Assembly: GCF_021596505.1 (NCBI RefSeq)
Contig: NZ_PJIZ01000028.1
Location: 1-61,715 of the forward strand
From: Nostoc sp. CMAA1605
GTDB lineage: Bacteria > Cyanobacteriota > Cyanobacteriia > Cyanobacteriales > Nostocaceae
Length of the DNA stretch: 61,715 nucleotides
Direction of reading: 5' to 3'
In this document: in pieces, positions 35,967 through 46,300 of the stretch
How the letters are laid out: every line of letters begins with the position of its first letter
Position numbering within the stretch: position 1 is the first letter of the stretch
Made by a program: the position numbers and the translations under genes
Notes under the pieces: model-generated
The model's input: only the letters and a program-made list of their open reading frames with translations
What the model was told of the DNA's origin: nothing
Database searches by the model: none

Positions 35967-38900
35967 CTACTCAGCTTCGCCAATGAGAGTAAAAGCTGCC
36001 CAATCAACGGGGTTTGGGTTTGTTTTCATCGTCGTCAACATCGCCTGACGCAGTGCTTGGGCTTTGTTAGGGTTTTTTTGTAGATTTTGATAAAATTGCG
36101 TCATTAATCGGGCTGTAGGCGCGTCTGGCACTGCCCACAGCGATACTAAAACACTAGGGACACCCGCACTAATTAACGAACGAGATAACCCAATCACCCC
36201 ATCCCCAGAAATGCGTCCCCTGCCGGTATCGCAAGCACTCAGCACCACTAATTCCGCATTCAGTTTTAAATCAAGAATTTCCGAAGCTGTTAATAAGCCA
36301 TCATCTTGACCCGATGGAGTTAAAGCGATCGCACTATTTAACCCTTGAATATCATCAAATATGCCGTGGGTGGCTAAATGCACAAATCGCGCTTGGGGTA
36401 AACGCTTCACCACATTTGATTCTGTGGCTTTGTTGCCAATTAGAGGTTCGGTTTTGAGTAATTTGCTAATTGCTATGGCTTCAATTTCTGCACCAGGTAA
36501 AGGCGTTAATTGTTGCGGAGTTTCACCAATTTTAGGTGTGAAAAAGGGCATGGTGGGATTACCAACAATCAGCGTATCTTTCCCCTGGATGGGTTTTGTG
36601 CCTAAACGTTGTCTTTGTTTGTGGGTGGATTCTAACACCTGAATTGACGGGGATGTGAGAATAGTATGTTTTTGGATGAGATATTTGCCTCGTTCATCTT
36701 GTAGTGCGGGGAAGGGGACAAGGAATAACTCATTTTGAGGGATGAAAATGACTTTTTCGCTGTCTTGTTTGGGGAGAACATCAGCGATGGGTTGAATCAG
36801 TAGTTGATGTAGTCGGCTCAATCTTTGCTTGGTTTTGGGTGCATCAGGTTTTGGACTGACACTAAGACCACCGCGTCCCCTCACACCAATAGACTGACGA
36901 CTCATACTCACAAGTTTTTCTAAATTTGTGTTTTCTTTTTGCCACAGGGGTTTGAGGTCGGCTTTGCGAAAGGTAACTTCACCTGTGGGTTTAATAACCC
37001 AAATGTAGAGTTCTGAGTCTTTGGTTTGTTGTTTACCCTGAATTTTGAACTCATTATAAATAATTGAATATTCAACCAGCGTGGCGTTTTGCTGTTTGGC
37101 AATTTGTTGTAGCAGTGATAATGTAGGTTCTAGATTTTCCAGGGTATTTTTACCAGACAAGCGTGAATTTAACAAATCTACCAATGCTCTACTACGTCCT
37201 TGCTCAGAAATCTCTAGTGCTGCATTGGTTTTATTCTGAGCAATTAAGACTTGTTGCAATGTACGGTAGGTGCGAGCTTGTTCTTCAAAGATTGAAACTT
37301 TGTAGACATCATTGCTTCCTAAGTTTCCTCTGATGGATTTCCACACATCAATACCAGCACGCAGGATTTTTTCTGCTTCTGGAAGTTTGCCAGATTTTTG
37401 GAGAGCTACTCCCAAATTATTCAGAGCCGTACCCTCCCCGTTACGGTCTTTGATTTCCCGTGTGATCGCCAATCTCTGTTGGTGGTAGTCAATAGCTTTG
37501 CTGTAGTCTCCCAGAGCATCGTAAACAATTCCCAGATTCCCCAGAGATTGTCCCTCCCCAAGACGGTCTTTAATTTCACGTGCGATCGCCAAGCTCTGCT
37601 GATGGTAGTCAATAGCTTTGCTGTAGTCTCCCAAGGCATAGTAAGCAAGTCCCAGATTCCCCAGAGCTTGTCCCTCCCCGTTACGGTCTTTGATTTCCCT
37701 TGCGATCGCCAAGCTCTGTTGGTGGTAGTCAATGGCTTTGCTGTAGTCTCCCAGGGCATAGTAAGCAATTCCCAGATTCCCCAGAGCCTTACCCTCCCCA
37801 AGACGGTCTTTGATTTCCCGTGCGATCGCCAATCTCTGTTGGTGGTAGTCAATGGCTTTGCTGTAGTCTCCCAGGGCATAGTAAGCAAGTCCCAGATTCC
37901 CCAGAGATTGTCCCTCCCCAAGACGGTCTTTGATTTCCCTTGCGATCGCCAATCTCTGCTGCTGGTAGTCAATGGCTTTGCTGTAGTCTCCCAGAGCATC
38001 GTAAACAATTCCCAGATTCCCCAGAGCCTTACCCTCCCCGTTACGGTCTTTGATTTCCCGTGCGATCGCCAATCTCTGTTGGTGGTAGTCAATGGCTTTG
38101 CCGTAGTCTCCCAGGGCATTGTAAGCAAGTCCCAGATTCCCCAGAGCTTGTCCCTCCCCAAGACGGTCTTTGATTTCCCGTGCGATCGCCAATCTCTGCT
38201 GCTGGTAGTCAATGGCTTTGCTGTAGTTTCCCAGGGCATAGTAAGCAATTCCCAGATTCCCCAGAGCCGCACCTTCCCCGTTACGGTCTTTAATTTCCTG
38301 TGCGATCGCCAAGCTCTGTTGGTGGTAGTCAATAGCTTTGCTGTAGTCTCCCAGGGCATCGTAAGCAATTCCCAGATTTCCCAGAGATTGTCCTTCCCCA
38401 AGACGGTCTTTGATTTCCCGTGCGATCACCAATCTCTGTTGGTGATAGTCAATGGCTTTGCTGTAGTCTCCCAGGGCATAGTAAGCAATTCCCAGATTCC
38501 CCAGAGATTGTCCCTCCCCAAGACGGTCTTTGATTTCCCGTGCGATCACCAAGCTCTGTTGGTGGTAGTCAATAGCTTTGCTGTAGTCTCCCAGGGCATA
38601 GTAAGCAATTCCCAGATTCCCCAGAGCCGCACCTTCCCCGTTACGGTCTTTAATTTCCTGTGCGATCACCAAGCTCTGTTGGTGGTAGTCAATAGCTTTG
38701 CTGTAGTCTCCCAGGGCATAGTAAGCAAGTCCCAGATTCCCCAGAGTCGCACCCTCCCCAAGACGGGTTTTGATTTCTCTGTAAATAATTAATACCTGTT
38801 GCCAAGACTGTAACGCCGCTTCAAATTGACTGGTTTGATATTGCTCAATACCTTGCTGAAACAATCTATCTGCTTCAGCTTTGCGGTCTTGTGGTGTTTG

Positions 38901-39005
38901 CGCCAATACTTGCGGTGTTGAGAATAATATCGGTAAATTTGCGATCGCTCCTGAGATAACCAAAATTAGAGTGATAGCCGTTAAATAAGGTTTTGGAGAA
39001 CGCAT
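35967..39005 (-). CDS. Exported TPR-CHAT protein 1 with 11 near-identical TPR units
   Basis: 1012 aa from the ATG at 39005, chosen over 39089 because a signal peptide (hydrophobic core and Val-Leu-Ala before Gln) starts there and the longer version overlaps the promoter element at 39035-39065. After the signal come 11 tandem 40-residue kinesin-light-chain-like TPRs (unit GDYSKAIDYHQQSLAIAREI, ending LGNLGIAYYAL), a linker, and a C-terminal CHAT (caspase-HetF-associated TPR) protease domain with His in FVHLATHGIFDD and Cys in VVLSACDTGRG. Both catalytic residues are present. CHAT proteases elsewhere are bound by TPRs and activated by partners. The signal peptide would put it outside the cytoplasm. 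Substrate unknown. Confidence 0.93.
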   Translation of the reverse strand: MRSPKPYLTAITLILVISGAIANLPILFSTPQVLAQTPQDRKAEADRLFQQGIEQYQTSQFEAALQSWQQVLIIYREIKTRLGEGATLGNLGLAYYALGDYSKAIDYHQQSLVIAQEIKDRNGEGAALGNLGIAYYALGDYSKAIDYHQQSLVIAREIKDRLGEGQSLGNLGIAYYALGDYSKAIDYHQQRLVIAREIKDRLGEGQSLGNLGIAYDALGDYSKAIDYHQQSLAIAQEIKDRNGEGAALGNLGIAYYALGNYSKAIDYQQQRLAIAREIKDRLGEGQALGNLGLAYNALGDYGKAIDYHQQRLAIAREIKDRNGEGKALGNLGIVYDALGDYSKAIDYQQQRLAIAREIKDRLGEGQSLGNLGLAYYALGDYSKAIDYHQQRLAIAREIKDRLGEGKALGNLGIAYYALGDYSKAIDYHQQSLAIAREIKDRNGEGQALGNLGLAYYALGDYSKAIDYHQQSLAIAREIKDRLGEGQSLGNLGIVYDALGDYSKAIDYHQQRLAITREIKDRNGEGTALNNLGVALQKSGKLPEAEKILRAGIDVWKSIRGNLGSNDVYKVSIFEEQARTYRTLQQVLIAQNKTNAALEISEQGRSRALVDLLNSRLSGKNTLENLEPTLSLLQQIAKQQNATLVEYSIIYNEFKIQGKQQTKDSELYIWVIKPTGEVTFRKADLKPLWQKENTNLEKLVSMSRQSIGVRGRGGLSVSPKPDAPKTKQRLSRLHQLLIQPIADVLPKQDSEKVIFIPQNELFLVPFPALQDERGKYLIQKHTILTSPSIQVLESTHKQRQRLGTKPIQGKDTLIVGNPTMPFFTPKIGETPQQLTPLPGAEIEAIAISKLLKTEPLIGNKATESNVVKRLPQARFVHLATHGIFDDIQGLNSAIALTPSGQDDGLLTASEILDLKLNAELVVLSACDTGRGRISGDGVIGLSRSLISAGVPSVLVSLWAVPDAPTARLMTQFYQNLQKNPNKAQALRQAMLTTMKTNPNPVDWAAFTLIGEAE
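37430..38770. repeat. 120-bp tandem coding repeat, 11 units
   Basis: Period exactly 120 bp (40 codons), units near identical in DNA. Most carry one GCGATCGC-type HIP1 site at the same place; three (near 38426, 38546, 38666) have GCGATCAC and one (near 37461) GTGATCGC. The similarity creates a 464-codon antisense open frame that I do not count as a gene. Confidence 0.95.
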
Positions 39006-39034
39006 AACAGTTAAGGGGGGAAATTTAACAACAT

Positions 39035-39065
39035 ATATCTCTAGGCGATCGCTGGATATGCAAAA
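39035..39065 (-). promoter_or_regulatory. Shared promoter-like element, copy B (TPR-CHAT 1)
   Basis: Minus strand: TTTTGCAT, 17-bp spacer (containing a HIP1 site), AGATAT; about 30 bp before the ATG at 39005. Supports the shorter start of TPR-CHAT 1. Confidence 0.72.
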
Positions 39066-39126
39066 TTCGGCAAGTGGTTGATAAATCAAATAGGATTGCT
39101 ATATGACAGTTAATCGGTGATGTCTC

Positions 39127-39729
39127 ATGAATATTGTCACACCAAAGCGATTCACGATTGATGAATATCATCGGCTGATTGAACTGGGATTTCTCCAGGA
39201 GGGTGAGTCTCTTCGAGACGGCAAAGCCGAACGTATTGAGTTGATTCGGGGAGAACTAATTCAGACGGTAGCCAAAGGCACATCTCATACATTCTGCAAA
39301 ACTCGACTTTGTAGACAACTGGATCGATTATTAGGCGATCGCGCCGTGATTCGTGGACAAGATCCGATTACTTTACCAAATCACAGTGAACCTGAACCAG
39401 ATGTGGCGATCGCACGCGGCAAAGATTAAGATTATCTTCCCCATCATCCCTATCCCGAAGATATTTTATTAGTGATTGAAATTTCCGACTCAACCCTAAA
39501 TTACGACCAAACAACAAAGTTAGAAGTCTATGCAGAAGCCGGAATCTCTGATTATTGGATTGTTAATTTAAATGTTCGCCAACTTGAGTGTTACAGCCAA
39601 CCCTATCAAAACGCCCAAGGTGAATTTAATTACCTCAGCAAGCAGATATTTTTACCCCATCACTCAGTAGTCATTCCTGGATTTGCAGATGTCTTATTAG
39701 ATTTGAGCCGAATTTTCCCACAACTGTAG
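39127..39729 (+). pseudogene. Uma2-family putative restriction endonuclease with in-frame stop
   Basis: Uma2/DUF820 family, PD-(D/E)XK nuclease fold, very common in Nostocales. The frame from 39127 (FTIDEYHRLIELGFL, ERIELIRGELIQ, EPEPDVAI) meets TAA at 39427-39429 and continues in the same frame with DYLPHHPYPEDILLVIEISDSTL, KLEVYAEAGISDYWIVNL to 39729. Together 200 codons, the normal family length. The stop is a substitution, not a shift; usual residue at this place is variable. The nuclease-fold residues (EPEPDVAI, then LLVIEISDST) lie on both sides of the stop, so the short first product would be inactive. Confidence 0.9.
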
Positions 39730-40153
39730 AGTGTGAGTCGGGTGAAACAAAGTAAAACCCAACAAAACCAAGAACTTTGAATGTTGGTTGACTACGCCTA
39801 ATATATATTCAGCATTTATACTTAATACCAATTTTGGATTTTGGATTTTGGATTGAAAACCTAGATTCTCAAACTATTCCTGAATCTTTAAAGAATATTA
39901 CCTATAGGAATCCCCTTTTCTCCCTGACCCTTTTCTTCTCCGGTGACAGTCTGTCTTTTGACATTGGTATGAGTCTCAATTAATAATAAAAACATCATCT
40001 TTGATTCAAGTAATTCCTATTAATAGATCAAGTTGCATATTACCTGCTTACGAGGGATACAAGAGTATTTGTATCCCTTTTCTAATCATCAAACAAATCC
40101 AGTAAAATTTACCATTTGGCCTATTCACGCAACAACGCCATTTTTAATTGGTA
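39730..40153. other. Intergenic region, little recognised
   Basis: About 420 bp between the Uma2 gene and the convergent subtilase gene. It holds three TTTTGGA units near 39833-39855 and otherwise AT-rich sequence. I see no open frame with a ribosome site and no terminator-like hairpin that stands out. Confidence 0.5.
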
Positions 40154-42307
40154 TTACCGTTGTTTTTTCACCGCTTGCACTGCGGCTTCAGCATTCACCA
40201 AACCTCTACCGAAAAAGTATTGTTGACCTTTAACAGCAGAGGAAACTGCGCCTTTGCGTCTCTGGGAACGGTATAATCTAGCATCCCCATCGGATATATT
40301 TAGCCCTTGATAGCTGGCTGTAGATGTGAGGATGTTGACTAAGCGTTGTCTACTCAGACGCTTTTGGGGGTCTTCTCCTTTCATTAACGCCACAACTCCG
40401 GCTACGGTTGGTGCGGAGAAGGATGTCCCTTGTACCCACCAATATTTACCACGGGGATCTACCACCGCAGACCAACGAGAGGTAGGGTTGGGTATTCCTT
40501 GCCAAAAGGGTTCTAGCCAAGTTCCGCCAGTGGTGGGAATACCGCCGAGTAATCCGGGTGTACTCAATTCTCCTCCTGGTGCGACTACATCTAAGCCTTT
40601 GCCGTAGTTACTATAGGAGGCGCGATCGCCTAAAATATTGGTTGCTCCTACAGACAATACTCCTGGATAAGCCGCAGGATAGGCTACTTGGCTGGAGTTA
40701 GCATTACCAGCCGCCGCCACAATTACCAGTTTAGGATAGTTGCGGAGAACTTCCGCGATCGCTTCTTCTTCTCCAGCACTAGGAAGTGTACTACCCAAGC
40801 TGAGATTGATAATATCAGCACCGCGATCGGCTGCATAACCAATGGCTTCTATATAGTTAGAAGGGATATAACTCCCATTCAATCCAAACAACCGCACAGG
40901 TAAAATTTTCGCATTCGGCGCAACACCTACTAGTCCTTGATTATCCTTGGGTTGAGCCGCAATCACACCACTTACCCAAGTCCCATGAAATTCTCCGCCA
41001 ACTTTATCTGTGCGAAAAACGTAACGTAATACCTGAGCGATTTGTGTTAAAGAATAATTGGGGTAAGTTTGTTTAATCTCCAATGCTTCCAAGGGATACT
41101 GCTGGACTAGTTCTGCATCGGAGAGTTTGAAAGTATCTTGAAATCTGATTCTGAGAATAGCTAGTTCAGTACGGCTGATACGGGTATCATCATCACCGAT
41201 TTCGCAGGGTTCAAGACTATTCCCACCACTGGAAAAATCCCAGCCGTGAATTTCATTTGGGCATTTATCCGCAGATTTGACAGTATAAAGACTATCAGCC
41301 AAATCAGGATGATCCCATTGAATTAAGCTATCAATCACAGCCACAACGACACCGCGTCCGCCGTTGCTGAGTTTCCAAGCTTCGGTAACACGTACATCTG
41401 TACGAGAAACTGTAGATTTATTAGCTACATTGGCTTGTTGTAAACAATCTTGCAATCCCTCCCAACTAGATAGGGGTTGTAATAAGCATTGTTTGAGAGG
41501 TGAACTATTAAGATGCCATGCTAGTCCGATTAAGGGGGACTGGGGATTAGTGACTGGGGATTGGGGTGTACTCTTATTCCCAGTTCCCAGTCTCCAATCC
41601 CCAATCCCTTGCAGATTGGCGACTTGTTTTGTCGCAGCTTCGAGATTCTGCTCAGTGACAGATTGGATAAAGTTGGGGGATACGGATGTGATCCCCTTGA
41701 CGTTGGTTAATTGGTTGGCAACGTTGAGAATTTTTGTACCAGTCGCCTCAGTGGATTTAACGAGATAGCGATCGCGATAAAAGCGCAGGGGACGCACAAT
41801 AGCTAGTTTGTTTTGCTGTAAAATCGCTTGTCTTTGGCTTTGGGAGAGTTTGGGGTCAAAGCTGACGATAATTTCATTGGGAAGAACGATGACTTCCTTA
41901 GTGGTTTGACGACTGAGAACTGGGAAGGTGTTCTCTACATACGCTTGCTTTTGAATGCGCTGTTCAATATTAATTGGGGTATCTTTCGGTAAACTCACTA
42001 GGGCGTAGTCTTCACCTAAAGGACTCACACGAGGGGGTGTAGTGCTGCGACTTCCAAGTTGTAAGTCTTGCTGGAGTTGGAGATACAAAGGAGGTGCGCT
42101 AATATCACGGGTACGACCCTTTTTAAAGGAAACCGCGATCGCATCTTGACGCTGATTTAATGGGATACGTTGCCCTTTATACAGGTAAAATAAATCACCA
42201 CTTTCTGAAGATTGAGCAACGGCTGTTTTTTGTGGTGCAAGAGAGAATACACCCAAGCTAGAGTAAATAAAACCAGTGATTAAGAGACTAGATGTAATGC
42301 GGTTCAT
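40154..42307 (-). CDS. Exported subtilisin-like serine protease (S8)
   Basis: 717 aa with a signal peptide (about 1-31, ending AVAQ) and a propeptide-like region to about 300. Catalytic triad: Asp326 in VVAVIDS, His441 in EFHGTWVSGV, Ser629 in GTSFSAP; oxyanion Asn near 535 (AAAGN). The Asp-His distance (115 residues) is far larger than the roughly 30 in subtilisin: an insertion of about 80 residues includes an acidic DDDTRISRTE string and two helices. A Pro/Gln/Ser stretch near residues 235-258 in the pro-region is encoded by a 7-bp tandem repeat. It stands within the caspase/CHAT island and shares the promoter-like element with them. Likely periplasmic or secreted. Confidence 0.94.
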   Translation of the reverse strand: MNRITSSLLITGFIYSSLGVFSLAPQKTAVAQSSESGDLFYLYKGQRIPLNQRQDAIAVSFKKGRTRDISAPPLYLQLQQDLQLGSRSTTPPRVSPLGEDYALVSLPKDTPINIEQRIQKQAYVENTFPVLSRQTTKEVIVLPNEIIVSFDPKLSQSQRQAILQQNKLAIVRPLRFYRDRYLVKSTEATGTKILNVANQLTNVKGITSVSPNFIQSVTEQNLEAATKQVANLQGIGDWRLGTGNKSTPQSPVTNPQSPLIGLAWHLNSSPLKQCLLQPLSSWEGLQDCLQQANVANKSTVSRTDVRVTEAWKLSNGGRGVVVAVIDSLIQWDHPDLADSLYTVKSADKCPNEIHGWDFSSGGNSLEPCEIGDDDTRISRTELAILRIRFQDTFKLSDAELVQQYPLEALEIKQTYPNYSLTQIAQVLRYVFRTDKVGGEFHGTWVSGVIAAQPKDNQGLVGVAPNAKILPVRLFGLNGSYIPSNYIEAIGYAADRGADIINLSLGSTLPSAGEEEAIAEVLRNYPKLVIVAAAGNANSSQVAYPAAYPGVLSVGATNILGDRASYSNYGKGLDVVAPGGELSTPGLLGGIPTTGGTWLEPFWQGIPNPTSRWSAVVDPRGKYWWVQGTSFSAPTVAGVVALMKGEDPQKRLSRQRLVNILTSTASYQGLNISDGDARLYRSQRRKGAVSSAVKGQQYFFGRGLVNAEAAVQAVKKQR
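41533..41608. repeat. 7-bp tandem repeat inside the subtilase gene
   Basis: GGGGACT/GGGGATT and their complementary CCCAGTT/CCCCAAT units in coding sequence between propeptide and catalytic domain, in frame. The two halves are inverted relative to each other and could pair. Confidence 0.88.
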
Positions 42308-42345
42308 GGTGTGATTGTCTTTGTAAAAATAATTGTTAGGACGTA

Positions 42346-42377
42346 ATATCTCCCTGCATAGCGAGGTTATGTAAAAA
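42346..42377 (-). promoter_or_regulatory. Shared promoter-like element, copy C (subtilase)
   Basis: Minus strand: TTTTTACAT, 17-bp spacer beginning AACCTC, AGATAT; about 38 bp before the subtilase ATG. Confidence 0.72.
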
Positions 42378-42582
42378 TTTCCCTAGAACGCAGATGCTTG
42401 TGTTCAGATTCAAAATGTCAAACCAATTCGCAATTACCAGTACCCGCCATCGTGGGAAGCAAGCTACGCAATTCGCAATTACAATCAGTCGGGGCTTGAA
42501 ATCCATTAATTAACAATTATCCAATTAGATAGTCGTGCATTTTAATTGCGAATTGCGAATTGCGAATTGACAATTGTTTTGG
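42378..42582. repeat. Intergenic AATTGCG-type repeats
   Basis: CAATTCGCAATTAC occurs near 42425 and again near 42469; AATTGCG repeats four times at 42541-42570, and with CAATT on both ends these can pair. They lie downstream of the truncated CHAT gene and upstream of the subtilase promoter element. Confidence 0.75.
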
Positions 42583-43283
42583 TTACTTTGATTCCCCAAT
42601 TAAGGTGAAAGCAGCCCAATTTCTAGGTTGGGGATATTTTTGCATCGTGGTCAGCATGGCTTGACGTAAAGCGGTGGCTTTATCTTGTTGTTGGAGATTC
42701 TTATAAAACTCTGTCATCAAAAAAGATGTGGAATTATCATCAACAGCCCACAAGGAAACAATAACGCTGGGTGTACCTGCACTAATTAAAGAACGAGATA
42801 AACCGATGACACCATCCCCAGTGATGCGTCCGCGTCCGGTGTCGCAAGCACTTAACACTACTAAATCTGCATTCAACTTCAGATTGAGGATTTCTTCCGC
42901 CGTCAACAGACCGTTGTCAGTGCTGGAGGGTGCAAGAGCGATCGCACTGCCCAAGCCTCGGTTATCATCAAGTAAGCCGTGAGTAGCTAAATGAATGATT
43001 CGAGCCTGTGTCATTTTGTTGACAATTGTGGTTTTGGTGGCTTCATCACCGACTAATGCTTGAGTATTGAACTTAGCAGCGATTTCTCGCGCTTCTTTTT
43101 CCGCCCAAGGTAAGGATGTGAGTTTTTCTGCTGGCTTTCCTGGTTCTAAAATTACCTTGGGCATGGTGGGATTACCTACTATTAATACCTCTCCATTTCC
43201 CACACCTAATTTTTGTTGACGCGTGAAATCTAATACTTGAATTGCTGGGGCGGTGAGAATAGTATGTTTTTGGATGAGATATA
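42583..43283 (-). pseudogene. 5'-truncated CHAT protease gene
   Basis: Only the last 230 or so residues of a TPR-CHAT protein: reading from YLIQKHTILTAPAIQVLDF at about 43283 through VLIVGNPTMPK to the catalytic HLATHG and LSACDTGRG and the normal C-terminal FTLIGES-like end. Upstream of 43283 the frame loses similarity to the TPR-CHAT paralogues and meets a stop; the N-terminal TPRs and signal peptide are missing. An internal start at 43203 could give a 206-residue CHAT core without signal. Most likely a remnant left by recombination between TPR-CHAT genes. Confidence 0.85.
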
Positions 43284-43387
43284 GCCATAATATAAGTGAG
43301 AAAAATTAAATATTTTTTCATAAAAAATATCTTATTCATAATTACTAAAACTCCATTAATTGATTTTCTATGTATGAAATTTAGTAA

Positions 43388-46300
43388 CTAAGATTCACCA
43401 ATTAAAGTAAATGCTGCCCAATCTATTGGATTAGGGTGTTTTTTCATCGTTATCAGCATGGCATTTCTTAACGCCACAGCCTTATCAGAATTTTTTTCCC
43501 ACTGGCGATAAAATTCCGTCATTAATTCTGATGTAGGTGCATCAGGAACAGCCCATAATGAGACAATTACACTCGATGCACCAGCCGTAATCAAAGCACG
43601 AGATAATCCAATTACCCCATCACCAGTAATTTTTCCTCTACCTGTATCACACGCACTTAAAACTACTAACTCAGCGTTGATTTTTAAATCTAGAATTTCT
43701 TTTGGGGTAAGTAAACCGTCGTCATTATTAGTAGGAGTAAGAGCTATAGCAGTAGGAATGTTTTGACTAGGATCATCTAATAATCCATGTGTCGCTAAAT
43801 GAATAATTCTAGCAGTTGACAATCTTTGTTTCAATGCTGCTGTGGTTGCATCTTTACCAGTGATAGCTTTAACATTGAATAAATTAGCAATATTTAATGC
43901 TTCTCTCTGTGCGCCTGGAAGCGGTTTAAGTTGAATAGGTGGATTTCCGACTTTGGGCATGATAGGATTACCCATCACTAACACGTTTTTACCTGTGACT
44001 TTTTGTCGTTGTTGACGAGTTAAATCGAGAACCTGAATTGCTGGTGCAGTGAGAATTGTGTGTTTTTCAATTAAGTATTTCCCATTTTTATCTTGCAGTG
44101 CTGCAAAGGAAACTAGAAATAATGAATTATGGGGGATAAAAATAACTTTTTCTTCTGGGTTAGTGGGGAGATAAGATGCTATGGGTGTAATTAATATCTC
44201 ATGTAATTTTTGTAAAGTGGCTTGAGAATTAGGTGCAGTTTTTCTTTCGATTCTAATATTTCTACCACCACTACCTATAGATAGTCTACTATCGTTGACT
44301 AAATCTTCTAATGATATATTTAGTGCATCGAGATTCACTTGCTTAAAACTAATTTCACCATTGGGTTTAATTACCCAAATATAAATTTCTGTAATATTTA
44401 GTTGCTGATTATTATCTTGATGATTCTGAATGCCAGAATCGGGTACTGTATATTGTACGATTGTGGCTTTTTGCTCTTGAGCTATTTCTTGAATGTCTGT
44501 AATTGCTGGTGGTAATATATTTAAGTAATCAAAATTGATTGTCAACTCATTTTGTGTTGTTACTCTTGATGTAAGTAAATTGATAAAAGCTCTAGCTCTA
44601 CTCCTTTCTGCAACTGCTAAGGCTTCTTGAAATTTATTTTGTCTAATTAAGGTTTTTTGTAACAGATTATAGACAGAAATTTGCGTTTCAAAAATGCTAA
44701 TTTGATTAGGATCAGATAGATTATTACGAATTGATTCAAAAATATCTATTGCTCCATATAAAGCTATAGTAGCCTGGGGTAGTTCATTGATATTCAAGTT
44801 AGTTAGAGCTATCTGTCTCAAAACGTTGGCTTCTTGTAATTTATCACCAGCTTGTTTGGCAAATTCTCCAGATTGCTGATAATACTTCAATGCCACATCA
44901 TATTGTTTTTGTTGTTCATAAAATACTCCCGCAGCTATAAAGATATATGGTTTAAATTGCAGAGTATCAGTTGTTTGAATCAAGGCTAAGGCTTTTTGAA
45001 AATATTCCTCAGCTAGTTTATATTCCTCTAAGTTAGAATAGGCTTCACCAGTTTGAGCTAATGCAAAAGCTATCAAGTCTGGACTACCTAAAATTTGTGC
45101 CTGTTCTAATTTTTTTAGTGCATTATTTAATTTTTGGCGGGCTTTAGCTATTTCTGAAGGTGATTTATGAGATTTTGTTGGTGAGATATTCTGTTCAGAA
45201 ATGTTGTTAGCAGCTTGACAAAATTGTTTAGCTTTTTCATCTTGCCCGATAAATGTGTAGACTGTACATCTTTGGAGATTAATCATCTGCATACCGCGAG
45301 TAATACTTATCTCGCTAATTTGTTTTTGCGGGTTAATAATTTTCTGGGAATCATTACGTGCAGTTTGCCAAACATCAAATGCTTGTTGATATGTCTTTAA
45401 TGCTTTTTCATACCGATTTGTATAGGCATAAATATTACCAATATTTGCTAATATCCACCCTTGGTCTATATCTAATCTAAGTTTTTGTAAGGGGGAGTAA
45501 AATTTTTCTGTTGTGATGATTTCCAAGGTTTTTTGATAATATTTTAGTGCCTGTTCTTGTTTACTCCATCTAAGATATAAATTACCTAATTTGTTGTGTA
45601 CTTCTCTTAATTGAGACTGCCAGTTTTGATTAGACTGTAAAATTTGCAAAGCTTCTTGAAATGTGGCTTCGGCTTGAGGGTATTGACTTTGAAATTGATA
45701 TATATCACCTATACCTAATAATACTTTTGCCTGCTTAGGGCGATCGCCTATTTTTTGAGCAATTTTCAGAGCCTGTTGATAATCTTCTAAAGATTTAGTT
45801 AATAACTGCTCTCCAGTCGGATCTTTATCATAGAGTTTAGCTACACCCAAAGCGTAATAAAGATTTCCCAGAGAAATTAAAATACTGGTTTTGAGTTTAT
45901 CTTGGTGGCGTTTATCGTCAGGAGAACCATTAGCTTTTTCTAAAACAATCAAAGCTTGTTCAGTGAAATCAAGACCTTTGGTAGTATCATTAATAATATA
46001 AATTGCTCCCAAACATTTGAGAGCAAGTGCTTCTGTTTCATAGTGCTGATTTTTTCGTGCTACCGCTAATGCTTGCTCACAGTCTTCAATAGCAGTTTGG
46101 GAATTGCCTAACTGAAATTTAGTCAAACCTAAATTACTTAAAGCCCTCACTTCTAAGCTAAAATCATTATTTTCTCGCGCAATTTTCAAAGCTTGTTGAT
46201 AGTAATTAATGGACTGATTATATTCATCTAACCCATCAGAATAAATATTGCCCAGATAATTCAGTGCTTTACCTTCCCCCTGTTTGTCTTTAACTTTCCG

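Noticed and set aside
37398..38792. 464-codon open frame antisense to TPR-CHAT 1
   Set aside because: It follows the 120-bp repeat of the sense gene; the repeat simply copies a stop-free antisense stretch. No ribosome site and no family resemblance.
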